Below, piece after piece: positions 7,244 to 15,515 of a stretch of DNA of 31,597 nucleotides. This stretch comes from Methanobacteriota archaeon (lineage in GTDB: Archaea; Halobacteriota; Methanomicrobia; Methanomicrobiales; Methanomicrobiaceae), in the NCBI GenBank assembly GCA_023396365.1, contig JAEWWL010000048.1, forward strand, positions 1 to 31,597, read 5' to 3'. A program made the translations under genes and the position numbers. How positions within the stretch are numbered: position 1 is the stretch's first letter; each line of letters starts with the position of its first letter. The notes below the pieces were generated by a model. It was not told the DNA's origin. It did no database searches and was given only the letters and a program-made list of their open reading frames with translations.

Positions 7244-8718
7244 TTTTTCATCCCGGATATTTTTTCTTCAGCTGAATGAAGTATAGTCTCAAGAGTCTGA
7301 ATTCTTGCATTGTATTTGTTGTTTCCAAGCACAATATTCCACGGGCACTGCTTTGTGCCTGTAAGCCTTATCATATCAGAGACTGCATCTTCATACTGAT
7401 TCCATTTTGCCCTGTTTCTCCAGTCTTCGTCTGTTATTTTCCACTGTTTATAAGGATTGGACTGACGCTCATGAAATCTTTTTAGCTGTTCGTCTCTGTT
7501 TATATGCATCCAGAATTTTACAATAACTGCATTTGAGTCAAGAATCTGTGATTCAAATTCATTAATCTCCCTGTATGCACGCTGCCACTCATAATCCGGG
7601 CAGAACCCTTCCACTCTTTCAACAAGGACCCTGCCGTACCAGCTCCTGTCAAAGATTCTTATTGCACCTGGTTTTGGAAGATTTTTGTAAAACCGCCAGA
7701 GATAATTATACTCTTTTTCTGTGTCATTTGGTGCAGTGGTTGGGATAATGCGGTAGCCTCTTGGATTTAAGTATTCGGTAAATCTGATTATAGAGCCGCC
7801 TTTTCCTGCTGCATCCCATCCTTCATATAGAACAATTAAGGATATCTTTTTTTTGTAAAGCTCAGCCTGGAGATTTTTTATCTTTTCTCCGGTGTTTTCT
7901 TTTAACAGGGAGTACTCATCCTTTGAAAGGGGATTTTTGGGATTTGCATCAGGGAGTGGAAATTTTTCAGGATAGTAGGCGTTATCAATCTTTAAAAAAA
8001 CAAAATCCGCTCTGTTTTTTAAGTTAAGAAAATCTTCAATGGAATTTATAAGAATTTTATATGTTTTTAAGGCGGCATATTCTGTGTTGTCAGCCTCAAT
8101 TATGTTCCACTTTGCATATTCTGAGTTGGTTTCAGAAAGCATGTCGTCAATTAAAGGATAATATTTTTCATAGTCTTCTTTTGGATTCCAGTCCATCTTT
8201 TTAAGATAATACTTAAAGCACGGATCAAGGCCGTCATCTTTGAATCTTTTTTTCTGCTCTTTTTTTGAAATGTGGAAGAAGAATTTTATTATCAGATATC
8301 CGTCATCGCTAAGCTGTCTTTCAAAGATGTTTGCGTAATAAAGAGCCCTCCTGCAGCCGGCCTCCTCTTTGATATTCTCACGCATTATTCTGCTGTACCA
8401 GCTTCTGTCAAAAACAGCAATGTGGCCTTTAAATGGAATTTTGTTCCAGAATCTCCAGAAAAAAGGCATCCTTGCCTCATATTCGTCAGGCTTTCCTGTT
8501 GAATACATGGTATATCCTCTTGAGTCAATTGATCTGATTACCATGTTGCAGACAGCCGAGATGCCTGATGCCTGCCAGCCCTCAAAAACAATTATAACAG
8601 GAACTTTTGCTTTACTCAGTTCACGCTGAAGCTCACCAAGCCGTAATTTCAAAGCCTCCTGCTCTTTTTCATATTCAGCCTTTGATATTTTTTTGCCGTG
8701 GCTGGTATTTTCAAGCAT
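7240..8718 (-). CDS. ppk2: Two-domain polyphosphate kinase 2 (polyphosphate:AMP phosphotransferase type)
   Basis: The 492-residue protein has two PPK2 domains in tandem, as in class II polyphosphate:AMP phosphotransferases, which use polyphosphate to make ADP from AMP. The second domain is intact: Walker A EGWDAAGKGG at 299-308, lid region near 320-350 and Walker B IFDRSWYGRVL at 355-365. In the first, Walker A reads EGWQASGISA (46-55), so the Asp and the Lys are gone, while FDRSWYSR (103-110) remains. The N-terminal domain is thus likely inactive and structural, as known for the class. A TATA-like site sits about 25 bases before the ATG at 8718. The gene is followed by the CHAD-HD gene with a 4-base overlap. 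Confidence 0.93.
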   Translation of the reverse strand: MLENTSHGKKISKAEYEKEQEALKLRLGELQRELSKAKVPVIIVFEGWQASGISAVCNMVIRSIDSRGYTMYSTGKPDEYEARMPFFWRFWNKIPFKGHIAVFDRSWYSRIMRENIKEEAGCRRALYYANIFERQLSDDGYLIIKFFFHISKKEQKKRFKDDGLDPCFKYYLKKMDWNPKEDYEKYYPLIDDMLSETNSEYAKWNIIEADNTEYAALKTYKILINSIEDFLNLKNRADFVFLKIDNAYYPEKFPLPDANPKNPLSKDEYSLLKENTGEKIKNLQAELYKKKISLIVLYEGWDAAGKGGSIIRFTEYLNPRGYRIIPTTAPNDTEKEYNYLWRFYKNLPKPGAIRIFDRSWYGRVLVERVEGFCPDYEWQRAYREINEFESQILDSNAVIVKFWMHINRDEQLKRFHERQSNPYKQWKITDEDWRNRAKWNQYEDAVSDMIRLTGTKQCPWNIVLGNNKYNARIQTLETILHSAEEKISGMKK

Positions 8719-8737
8719 ATTGCAAATCCTAAATTTA

Positions 8738-8749
8738 TTTAAATATCGG
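8738..8749 (-). promoter_or_regulatory. Putative internal promoter before ppk2
   Basis: On the minus strand the bases read CCGATATTTAAA, about 25 bases before the ppk2 ATG. The 78-base gap from ppk1 is the only sizeable break between phoU and ppx. The position would give a leaderless or nearly leaderless transcript for ppk2, the CHAD-HD gene and ppx. Confidence 0.4.
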
Positions 8750-8796
8750 TAAAATAATTAAAAACCAGAATTTTTTGTTGGCGGAATAAGAATTTT

Positions 8797-10905
8797 TCAG
8801 GGGTGCTTTTCATTCCACTCCCCCCTGTGCTCTATCATCCATCTCTGCGAATCACAGATTTTATTATCAACTGGTTTTACTTTTGCATAAGCTTTGGTTT
8901 TTAGAAGTTTTCTTGATTTAAAATTATCGGCAAGATGGATTTTTAATATCCGCAAAAGGTCTGCTTTTAAATCAGAGTCTTTTATCGGGACAAGTATCTC
9001 AACACGCCTGTCAAGATTTCTTGGCATTAAGTCTGCACTTCCGGTAAGCAAAATTTCATCCCCGTTGTTTTTGAAGTAATAAATCCTTGTGTGCTCAAGA
9101 AAACGTCCGACAATCGATGTAACAGTTATATTGTCACTGACTCCGGCAATTCCGGGGCGAAGAGAGCAGATGCCTCTTACCTGCAATTCTATTTTAACGC
9201 CGGATTCAGATGCTGAGTATAATGCATTTATGATATCCGGGTCTACAAGCTGATTCATCTTGAATGCAATGTATCCGTCTCTGCCGTTATTTTTATGCTC
9301 CGTCTCCCGTCTGATGTACTTTAAAATATCCTCTCTCATCGAGCCGGTTTTACCATAGGAGACGAGAAATGATTCATAACTTACTTTTCCTGAATGGCCT
9401 GTTAAGGCATTGAAAAGGTCTGCTGCATCAGAGGCAATGCTTTTATCGCATGTAAGTATTCCAAAATCGGTGTAGACCCTTGCAGTAACAGGATTGTAGT
9501 TTCCTGTTCCAAAGTGAATGTATGTTAAAAGCCCCTCTTTTTCACGCCTTACTATCATTAAAAGCTTTGAATGGACTTTTATCCCGACAAGGCCGTAGAC
9601 TACATGAACGCCGGCCTGTTCAAGTTTTTTTACCCATTCGATATTGTTTTCCTCATCAAAACGGGCTTTTAATTCAACCATTACAGAAACCTGTTTTCCA
9701 TTCTCTCTTGCCTTCATCAGGTACCTGACAACAGGGGAATTTTTGCCGACCCTGTATAAAGTCTGTTTGATTGCAATTACGGCCGGGTCATTTGCCGCCT
9801 GCTTTAAGAGATTGATTATCGGATTGAAGCTGTCGTAAGGGTGGTAAAATAAAATGTCGCCTTTTTTTATTTCGTTGAAGATATCCTTCTGCTCATTGTC
9901 AAAACCGCAGGGGTATGACGGCAGGAATGGTTTATCCTTTAAATCAGGCCTGTCTATCTCCATAAGCTCCATAAGATCGGATTTTCTTAATGGATCATCG
10001 TTTGTATAGACATCAGTGCCTGACAAAGAAAGCTTCTGGGCAAGTATGATTCTGACCCATTTGGGCATTGAGCGGTTAACCTCAAGACGCGTTGGCGACC
10101 CTGTTCTTCTAAGCCCTACACTCTCCTCTATCGCTGTTAAAAGATCTGATGCCTCATCCTCTTCAATCTCAAGGTCGGTATCCCTTGTAACAACAAACGG
10201 ATAGCTGTTTACAATATCCATCTCCGGAAACAGCAGATCAATATTTGATGCCACCAGATCTTCAATGAAGATAAAATCAAATTTTCGTGGATTCTTTTTG
10301 GGCGGTTCACCCTTTGAATCTTCAGGAACTTTAATTAATCTTTTAAATGAATCCCTTGGAATTTTAAGCCTTGAGAAGTTCATTCCTGATTCGGGATCAT
10401 TTATGATTACTGCAAGGTTTAAGCTTAAATTTGAAATGAACGGAAACGGCCTTCCCACATCAAAAGACATTGGTGTAAGGGCAGGGAAAAGCTCCTTTTC
10501 AAAATACTCCCTGAGGAAATTTTTCTGCTTCTTTGAAAGATCCCTGAATTTATGAATATGGATATCATTTTCTGAAAGGGCATTTAACAGCTCGTCACGC
10601 CAAAGGCCGTCAGACTCTAAAATAAGCTGCTTTACCTCCTTTCTTATCTCTGTAACCTGTTCTGAGGGTGTAAGTCCGTCAGGGGGGGATTCAAGAACAC
10701 CTCCCTTTATCTGCCTTCTTAAACCTGAAACACGAATCATCATGAATTCGTCTAAGTTGCTTGAATAAATTGATAAGAATTTGATTCTCTCAAGTAACGG
10801 ATGGCGGTTGTCTTTTGCCTCCTCCAAAACCCTGCGGTTGAATTCAATCCACGAAAGCTCCCTGTTTATAAATAATTCAGGTTTGTCCTGCTCAGTTTCA
10901 GGCAT
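8797..10905 (-). CDS. ppk1: Polyphosphate kinase 1
   Basis: The 702-residue protein catalyses reversible transfer of the ATP gamma-phosphate to polyphosphate. Length and order are normal for Ppk1. The N-terminal domain (FINRELSWIEFNRRVLEEA, SSNLDEFMMIRVSGL) is followed by the head domain (PALTPMSFDVGRPFPFISNLSLNLAV). Two phospholipase-D-like catalytic domains come last. The first has VKVHSKLLMIVRR near residue 440, with the His that is autophosphorylated in the family, then HFGTGNYNPVTARVYTD. The second has EHTRIYYF near residue 600 and GSADLMPRNLDRRVEIL. The gene begins 29 bases after phoU in the same direction, so it may be read with the pst operon and respond to phosphate. Confidence 0.97.
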   Translation of the reverse strand: MPETEQDKPELFINRELSWIEFNRRVLEEAKDNRHPLLERIKFLSIYSSNLDEFMMIRVSGLRRQIKGGVLESPPDGLTPSEQVTEIRKEVKQLILESDGLWRDELLNALSENDIHIHKFRDLSKKQKNFLREYFEKELFPALTPMSFDVGRPFPFISNLSLNLAVIINDPESGMNFSRLKIPRDSFKRLIKVPEDSKGEPPKKNPRKFDFIFIEDLVASNIDLLFPEMDIVNSYPFVVTRDTDLEIEEDEASDLLTAIEESVGLRRTGSPTRLEVNRSMPKWVRIILAQKLSLSGTDVYTNDDPLRKSDLMELMEIDRPDLKDKPFLPSYPCGFDNEQKDIFNEIKKGDILFYHPYDSFNPIINLLKQAANDPAVIAIKQTLYRVGKNSPVVRYLMKARENGKQVSVMVELKARFDEENNIEWVKKLEQAGVHVVYGLVGIKVHSKLLMIVRREKEGLLTYIHFGTGNYNPVTARVYTDFGILTCDKSIASDAADLFNALTGHSGKVSYESFLVSYGKTGSMREDILKYIRRETEHKNNGRDGYIAFKMNQLVDPDIINALYSASESGVKIELQVRGICSLRPGIAGVSDNITVTSIVGRFLEHTRIYYFKNNGDEILLTGSADLMPRNLDRRVEILVPIKDSDLKADLLRILKIHLADNFKSRKLLKTKAYAKVKPVDNKICDSQRWMIEHRGEWNEKHP

Positions 10906-10934
10906 GATGATGTCCCTTTTATTTTTTATGCAGA

Positions 10935-11585
10935 TTAATTTATGTCAATTATTCTGCCTTTGATCATGAAATATATCTTTTCGCCCATAAGGCATGCATG
11001 ATCTCCCATCCTTTCTAAGTATCTTGAGACCATGACATATTCAATGCATGTTGATATTGTCCTGTTGTCCTCCATCATATAAGTTATGCTCTCACGAAAG
11101 ACAGTTTTCTGGAGATTGTCAATGTCCTGTTCACGTTCATTGAATGTCTTTAGGATTTCTGCATCATTGTTTTCAAATGAAGAGAGCGAGTCGCAAAGCA
11201 TTGATGTTACACATTCTGCCATATGGCATATTGTATTCATTATCCCAAGATGCGAGAGCTGCGGCATGAATTCAATGAAATTTGAGATCTCTTTTGCATT
11301 CCTTCCGACACGGTAGAAGGATGTGTTCAGCTGGTTAATACATGCAATTGTTCTTAGATCGTTTGCAACCGGCTGGTAAAGGGATAAGAGACGGATTACT
11401 TCTTCATCAATTTTTCTGTTGTACTCGGAAAGTTTTCCTCTTCTTAAAAAAACATCTCTTGCCAGCTCTTCATCAAGATTTTTGAGTGCTTTTAATGAGT
11501 CCGAGAACATATGAATTGAATAATGCCCCATCTCTTCTGTAAGTAATTTTAGTTTTTGTATCTCTTCATGAAATTTTTCTGACAT
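10935..11585 (-). CDS. phoU: Phosphate transport regulator PhoU
   Basis: The protein has 216 residues from the ATG at 11585. The frame is open further upstream into pstB, but GAGGT stands 6 bases before this ATG and the MSEKFHEEIQKLK start matches the family. Two three-helix PhoU repeats are visible, each with the acidic metal-binding pattern: VANDLRTIACINQLNTSFYRVG and TISTCIEYVMVSRYLERMGDHA. PhoU restrains the Pst transporter and signals phosphate status. It lies 13 bases after pstB, in the standard pst order, and 29 bases before ppk1. Confidence 0.95.
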   Translation of the reverse strand: MSEKFHEEIQKLKLLTEEMGHYSIHMFSDSLKALKNLDEELARDVFLRRGKLSEYNRKIDEEVIRLLSLYQPVANDLRTIACINQLNTSFYRVGRNAKEISNFIEFMPQLSHLGIMNTICHMAECVTSMLCDSLSSFENNDAEILKTFNEREQDIDNLQKTVFRESITYMMEDNRTISTCIEYVMVSRYLERMGDHACLMGEKIYFMIKGRIIDIN

Positions 11586-11598
11586 TTTAATACCTCTT

Positions 11599-12363
11599 TT
11601 ATCCGAATCTTCCTGTGATGTAGTTGTTTGTAAGTTCCATATCCGGTGCTGAAAAAATCTTTTCTGTTTTATCAAATTCAATAAGTTCGCCCAGGTACAT
11701 AAATCCTGTAAAATCACTGACCCTTGATGCCTGCTGCATGCTGTGGGTTACAATTATTACTGTGTATTCCTTTTTCAGATTATCAATTAGCGATTCAATC
11801 TTAGCTGTTGCAATCGGGTCAAGTGCAGAGCACGGCTCGTCCATTAGTATAACATCAGGTTCAACAGCAAGTGTTCGTGCAATGCAAAGCCTCTGCTGCT
11901 GTCCGCCTGAAAGACCCATTGCAGGATCATAAAGTCTGTCATTAACCTCATCCCATAATGCGGCTCTTTTTAAGGATTTCTCAACAATTTCGTCAAGTAA
12001 TTCTTTGTCCTTTATTCCGTGCACCCGCGGACCATATGCAACATTGTCATATACTGATTTGGGAAAGGGATTTGGATGCTGAAAAACCATTCCAATTTTT
12101 TTTCTGAGCTGCACTACATCAACGCCGGAGGCGTGGATATTATTTGCATGGTAGTAAATTTCTCCGCTTATTCTGCAGTTGTCCAAAAGATCATTCATGC
12201 GGTTGAAGCATCTGAGAAGCGTTGACTTTCCGCATCCTGACGGGCCTATAAGTGCTGTTGCCTTATTTTTGTGGATTTTTATGTCCACATCTTTTAGCGC
12301 CTGCTTTTCACCATAGAAAAGACTTAATTTTTTTGCCTGTAATATGAAATCCTGATTATCCAT
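11599..12363 (-). CDS. pstB: Phosphate ABC transporter ATP-binding protein PstB
   Basis: The 254-residue ATPase energises phosphate import. Walker A is GPSGCGKS (40-47), the signature is LSGGQQQR near 150, and Walker B plus the catalytic Glu are VILMDEPCSALDP near 172. The switch His follows in VIIVTHSMQQASRVSD. The PstB-specific stretches RMNDLLDNCRISGEI and MVFQHPNPFPKSVYDNVAYGPR are present. Length is normal. It starts 7 bases after the fused permease gene and is followed closely by phoU, so one transcript is likely. Confidence 0.97.
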   Translation of the reverse strand: MDNQDFILQAKKLSLFYGEKQALKDVDIKIHKNKATALIGPSGCGKSTLLRCFNRMNDLLDNCRISGEIYYHANNIHASGVDVVQLRKKIGMVFQHPNPFPKSVYDNVAYGPRVHGIKDKELLDEIVEKSLKRAALWDEVNDRLYDPAMGLSGGQQQRLCIARTLAVEPDVILMDEPCSALDPIATAKIESLIDNLKKEYTVIIVTHSMQQASRVSDFTGFMYLGELIEFDKTEKIFSAPDMELTNNYITGRFG

Positions 12364-12370
12364 TTTGAAT

Positions 12371-14368
12371 TCACCATTTTACTGATTTCTGATAATGATT
12401 TCTGATGACTATCGCTGCGATATAGACTGCCACAACAAATCCTATTAGAACAAGTGCTGTTCCGTACTGGTTTGTCGTAGCCCCCGGAACATTTGTTGAT
12501 AAAATGAACAGGTGATATGGAAGCGCCATTACCGGTTCAAATACTGATGAGGGAAGAAATCTTGATGAGAAGACAACAGCTGTAAACATAATAGGGGCTG
12601 TTTCACCGGCAGCTCTTCCGATTGAAAGAATTGTTCCTGTGATAATTCCCGGAAATGCAGGAGGTAAAACGACTTTGCTTATCGTCTGCCATTTAGATGC
12701 ACCAAGGGCCAGACTTCCCTGCCTTACTGACTGGGGAACAGATTTTAAAGCCTCCTGCGTTGTTCTGATAATTGTTGGAAGAATCATGAGGCCGAGTGTA
12801 ATCTGCCCGACAAGAAGGCATACCCCAAGATTCAGCCAGATTACAAGAAATGAAAATCCGAAAAGTCCAAAAACAATTGAGGGAGTTCCGTTTAAGAGAT
12901 CAACTCCTGAACTGATGACTGCTGTTGCCCGGCTCTCTTTGGTATATTCGATTAAATATATGGCCGCACCGACACCCAGAGGAAGAGCGAATAATATCGA
13001 GCCCAAAACAAGATATAATGTGCCGACAATCGCCGGAAAGATTCCTCCCTCACGGCCGAGACTTCGTGGTGCCTCTGTTAAAAATTCCCATGATATTGCC
13101 GGGAGTCCGTTTGATATAATATCATACAAAATTACTGCAAGGACTAAAAGTACAATGCCTGTTGAGAGGTATAAAAGTCCGAATGCCAGTTTTTGTGAAA
13201 GTGCTGCTGAAAATTTATTAAATACCAGATAAAGGATAAGAATAAAAAAGGCAGTTATCAAAGCCGCAGATATTCCAAAAAGCATGGCCGCAAAAATTAC
13301 GAGAGCTGCGTATGCTGCATATTTAAGATTTTTGGAGCATATTCTTAAGCTTTTTATGTTCGTTTCAAAAAGAAATCCTGTTGTGTATTTTATTCCTGCT
13401 CTTATTCTTACTTCTGTTCTGCCTGTTGTTTTTTTAGATGTACTGTTTATCTTTTTTAGAATTGCCCCGGCACCGATATTTACAAAAAGCGTGATTGCAA
13501 GAAGAAGAACGGCAACTCCGAATAGTGCATAGTAATGTTCGCTGTTTACTGCAACCTCTCCCATCTCAATTCCAAGTGTCCCTGTAAGAGTCCTTACAGG
13601 CGAAAGAACATTTGTTATAGGCTCCGGGATTACTCCTGCATTTCCTGTAACCATGAGAACAGCCATCGTCTCTCCTATCGCCCGGCCCATTCCCAAAATG
13701 ACGGCGGCAGTGATGCCTGAAAGCGATGCCGGAATAATCACCCGGCTTATCGTCTGCCAGTGTGTTGCGCCAAGACCCAGAGATCCCTGCTTAAAAGCGA
13801 CAGGCACTGCGGATATAGCATCTTCTGATACACTGATGATTGTTGGAAGCGCCATTATCCCAAGAAGAATCGATCCTGCAAGCCAGCACTCTCCTGAAGG
13901 CACATCAAAAGCAACTCTGAGCCAGCTGGTTAAAATAATTAAACCAAAAAAACCGTAAACAACAGAAGGTATGCCTGCAAGAAGCTCTATTGCAGGCTTT
14001 ACGACATTTCTAATTTTGGGACTTGCGATCTCTGAGAGATATATTGCGCTTCCGATTCCAAGGGGTGCTGCAATGGCCATTGCACCGATTGTTACAAGAA
14101 TGGTTCCTGTCCATAACGGCAGTGTCCCAAACTGCGGTGCAAGTCCTGTTGGATTCCATACTTCTCCAAATAAAAAGTCATACAGGCTTACTGTCTGAAG
14201 TATAAATACAGCCTCCTTTATGAGAAAAAGCATAATAAAAAAGACTGCGAGAACTGCAAAAATGGCCGCAGTGAATAAAACTCCCCGTACAAAAATTTCG
14301 GAAAAACGCCTTGTGCCGTTTACTCTGATACCATTTTTTATCGATACATTAACCGTTGAATTGTTCAT
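12371..14368 (-). CDS. pstCA: Fused phosphate ABC permease PstC-PstA
   Basis: One 665-residue open frame holds both permease subunits that are normally separate genes. Residues 1-305 are PstC, with the ABC-coupling loop SLGLGATHWQTISRVIIP near 196-213. Residues about 390-665 are PstA, with the second coupling loop SLALGASKWQTISKVVLP near 545-562. Each half has about six membrane helices and the PSVVYGFFG or PSIVFGLFG motif. The join is a basic linker (306-350) and an extra hydrophobic hairpin (350-385). That hairpin places both halves in the same orientation. The start ATG has only a weak ribosome site. Both halves look functional, so this is a real fusion and not a decayed gene. Confidence 0.93.
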   Translation of the reverse strand: MNNSTVNVSIKNGIRVNGTRRFSEIFVRGVLFTAAIFAVLAVFFIMLFLIKEAVFILQTVSLYDFLFGEVWNPTGLAPQFGTLPLWTGTILVTIGAMAIAAPLGIGSAIYLSEIASPKIRNVVKPAIELLAGIPSVVYGFFGLIILTSWLRVAFDVPSGECWLAGSILLGIMALPTIISVSEDAISAVPVAFKQGSLGLGATHWQTISRVIIPASLSGITAAVILGMGRAIGETMAVLMVTGNAGVIPEPITNVLSPVRTLTGTLGIEMGEVAVNSEHYYALFGVAVLLLAITLFVNIGAGAILKKINSTSKKTTGRTEVRIRAGIKYTTGFLFETNIKSLRICSKNLKYAAYAALVIFAAMLFGISAALITAFFILILYLVFNKFSAALSQKLAFGLLYLSTGIVLLVLAVILYDIISNGLPAISWEFLTEAPRSLGREGGIFPAIVGTLYLVLGSILFALPLGVGAAIYLIEYTKESRATAVISSGVDLLNGTPSIVFGLFGFSFLVIWLNLGVCLLVGQITLGLMILPTIIRTTQEALKSVPQSVRQGSLALGASKWQTISKVVLPPAFPGIITGTILSIGRAAGETAPIMFTAVVFSSRFLPSSVFEPVMALPYHLFILSTNVPGATTNQYGTALVLIGFVVAVYIAAIVIRNHYQKSVKW

Positions 14369-14406
14369 TTCTTCTAAAACCGCCTGATGAAATAAAATGC
14401 GTAGAT

Positions 14407-14436
14407 GCTGTCTTTTAAAAATTTTTTTAAAACAGC
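14407..14436 (-). repeat. Hairpin between pstS and pstCA
   Basis: Arms GCTGT and ACAGC, extended by TTTTAAA/TTTAAAA with one bulge, enclose a short A/T loop in the 136-base gap after pstS. On the minus strand a CCTTTTTT tract precedes it. Such a hairpin could stop part of the transcripts or protect the 3' end of pstS mRNA, giving more binding protein than permease. This role is inferred from position. Confidence 0.4.
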
Positions 14437-14504
14437 AAAAAAGGTCAGGAATTTTCCCAAACCTTTATTTTGCATTTTTATTTTTTTGATTTTGTTCAAA
14501 CTTT

Positions 14505-15371
14505 TCAGGCTACGTTAACGTATCCTTCTTCAGTGACAATTGCCTGGCCTTTTGGGCTGAGTAAAAAGTCAAGGTAGTCTTTTGAAATGCCTTTTGGCTC
14601 ACCTTTTGTAAACATATTAAGCCCTCTTGCAACCGGGTATCTGCCGTTTAGGACATTATCAACAGTTGGCTCAACATTGTCAATCAAAAGCCCTTTTACA
14701 GTACTGTCAAGATATCCCATGCTGACATATCCGATTGCGCCGGGTGTCTGTGCAACAGTCTGTTTTACTGCTCCGTTTGAGTTCTTTTCAAGCTGTGTTA
14801 GGACATAGTCTTCTTTGTTCATTACTGATTCAGAGAAAAATTCTCTTGTTCCTGATGAACTGTCACGCCCGACAACAACTATTGCCATGTCTTTTCCGCC
14901 GGCATCTTTCCAGTTTGTGATATCCCCTTTGTAGATTTTTCTTGCAGTTTCAGTTGTAATCTCCAAAACCGGATTGTCTTTGTGGACAATTATTGCAATC
15001 CCGTCTTTTGCAATTACGTGCTGTACAAGATCAGGATACTTTTCCTTTTCTGAATCTTTGAGTTCACGTGATGCCATTCCTATATCAGCTGTTCCTTCTC
15101 CGACAGCCTGTACTCCAACACTTGAGCCTCCTCCGGATAACTGGATGTCAGCATTTGGATTATCTGCCATATAGCTTTCAGCTGCTGCCTGGCCGACAGG
15201 TAGGACAGTTGTTGAGCCGGTGACTGTCAGTGTTTTTATTTCTGTCTGCAAAGGAGCCTTTCCTGAAAGGTTTTTCTCTTCATTTCCTGTGCAGCCGCAT
15301 ACAATAACAGCAAAAATTACAAATGCCATAAGTGCGGCAGAAACCAGACCAAATCGTTTTGATGAATCCAT
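14505..15371 (-). CDS. pstS: Phosphate-binding lipoprotein PstS
   Basis: The 288-residue protein captures phosphate outside the membrane and hands it to the Pst permease. A short basic start and hydrophobic segment end in VIVCGCTGNEE near residue 26, a lipobox-like cysteine that would anchor the mature protein. Phosphate-binding loops are TGSTTVLPVGQAA, LSGGGSSVGVQAVGEGTADIG and VVVGRDSSSGTREFF. The ending VTEEGYVNV is family-typical. The ATG at 15371 is preceded by GGTGAGAT and, about 40 bases upstream, by a TATA-like TTTATATG. It is the first gene of the pst operon, 136 bases before pstCA. Confidence 0.96.
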   Translation of the reverse strand: MDSSKRFGLVSAALMAFVIFAVIVCGCTGNEEKNLSGKAPLQTEIKTLTVTGSTTVLPVGQAAAESYMADNPNADIQLSGGGSSVGVQAVGEGTADIGMASRELKDSEKEKYPDLVQHVIAKDGIAIIVHKDNPVLEITTETARKIYKGDITNWKDAGGKDMAIVVVGRDSSSGTREFFSESVMNKEDYVLTQLEKNSNGAVKQTVAQTPGAIGYVSMGYLDSTVKGLLIDNVEPTVDNVLNGRYPVARGLNMFTKGEPKGISKDYLDFLLSPKGQAIVTEEGYVNVA

Positions 15372-15406
15372 AGGTTTTATCTCACCACTTAGGAGTTGAA
15401 GAGGAG

Positions 15407-15414
15407 CATATAAA
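15407..15414 (-). promoter_or_regulatory. Putative TATA box for the pst operon
   Basis: The minus strand reads CCTTTATATGC here. The distance to the pstS ATG (about 40 bases) leaves room for a start near 15386 and a short leader with the ribosome site GGTGAGAT. Confidence 0.5.
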
Positions 15415-15452
15415 GGGATTGTCGAAATAAAATATGTGAGGTCAGTAGATCC

Positions 15453-15515
15453 ATATCCGGATATAATTGAAATATATTTTATAGGTTAGGATATAGAAAC
15501 CAGTATATGGATATA
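15453..15515. promoter_or_regulatory. Phased GGATATA motifs in the regulator promoter
   Basis: A 12-base palindrome ATATCCGGATAT lies at 15453-15464. The heptamer GGATATA occurs at 15459, 15489 and 15509 on the plus strand, 30 and 20 bases apart, about 3 and 2 helical turns. The last copy overlaps the start codon of the AbrB-PhoU gene. Between them is a TATA-like AAATATATTTTATAG (about 15471-15485). The layout suggests an autoregulatory operator, which is inference. Confidence 0.4.

Noticed and set aside
11586..11717. Longer N-terminus for PhoU, starting inside pstB
   Set aside because: It would overlap pstB by more than 100 bases and add residues foreign to the family; GAGGT points to the ATG at 11585.
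12639..13232. Long open frame (197 codons) on the plus strand inside the pstCA gene
   Set aside because: It is antisense to a well-supported permease, its product is rich in Arg, Pro and Thr as expected from reverse-complemented membrane codons, and no ribosome site or family match is seen.
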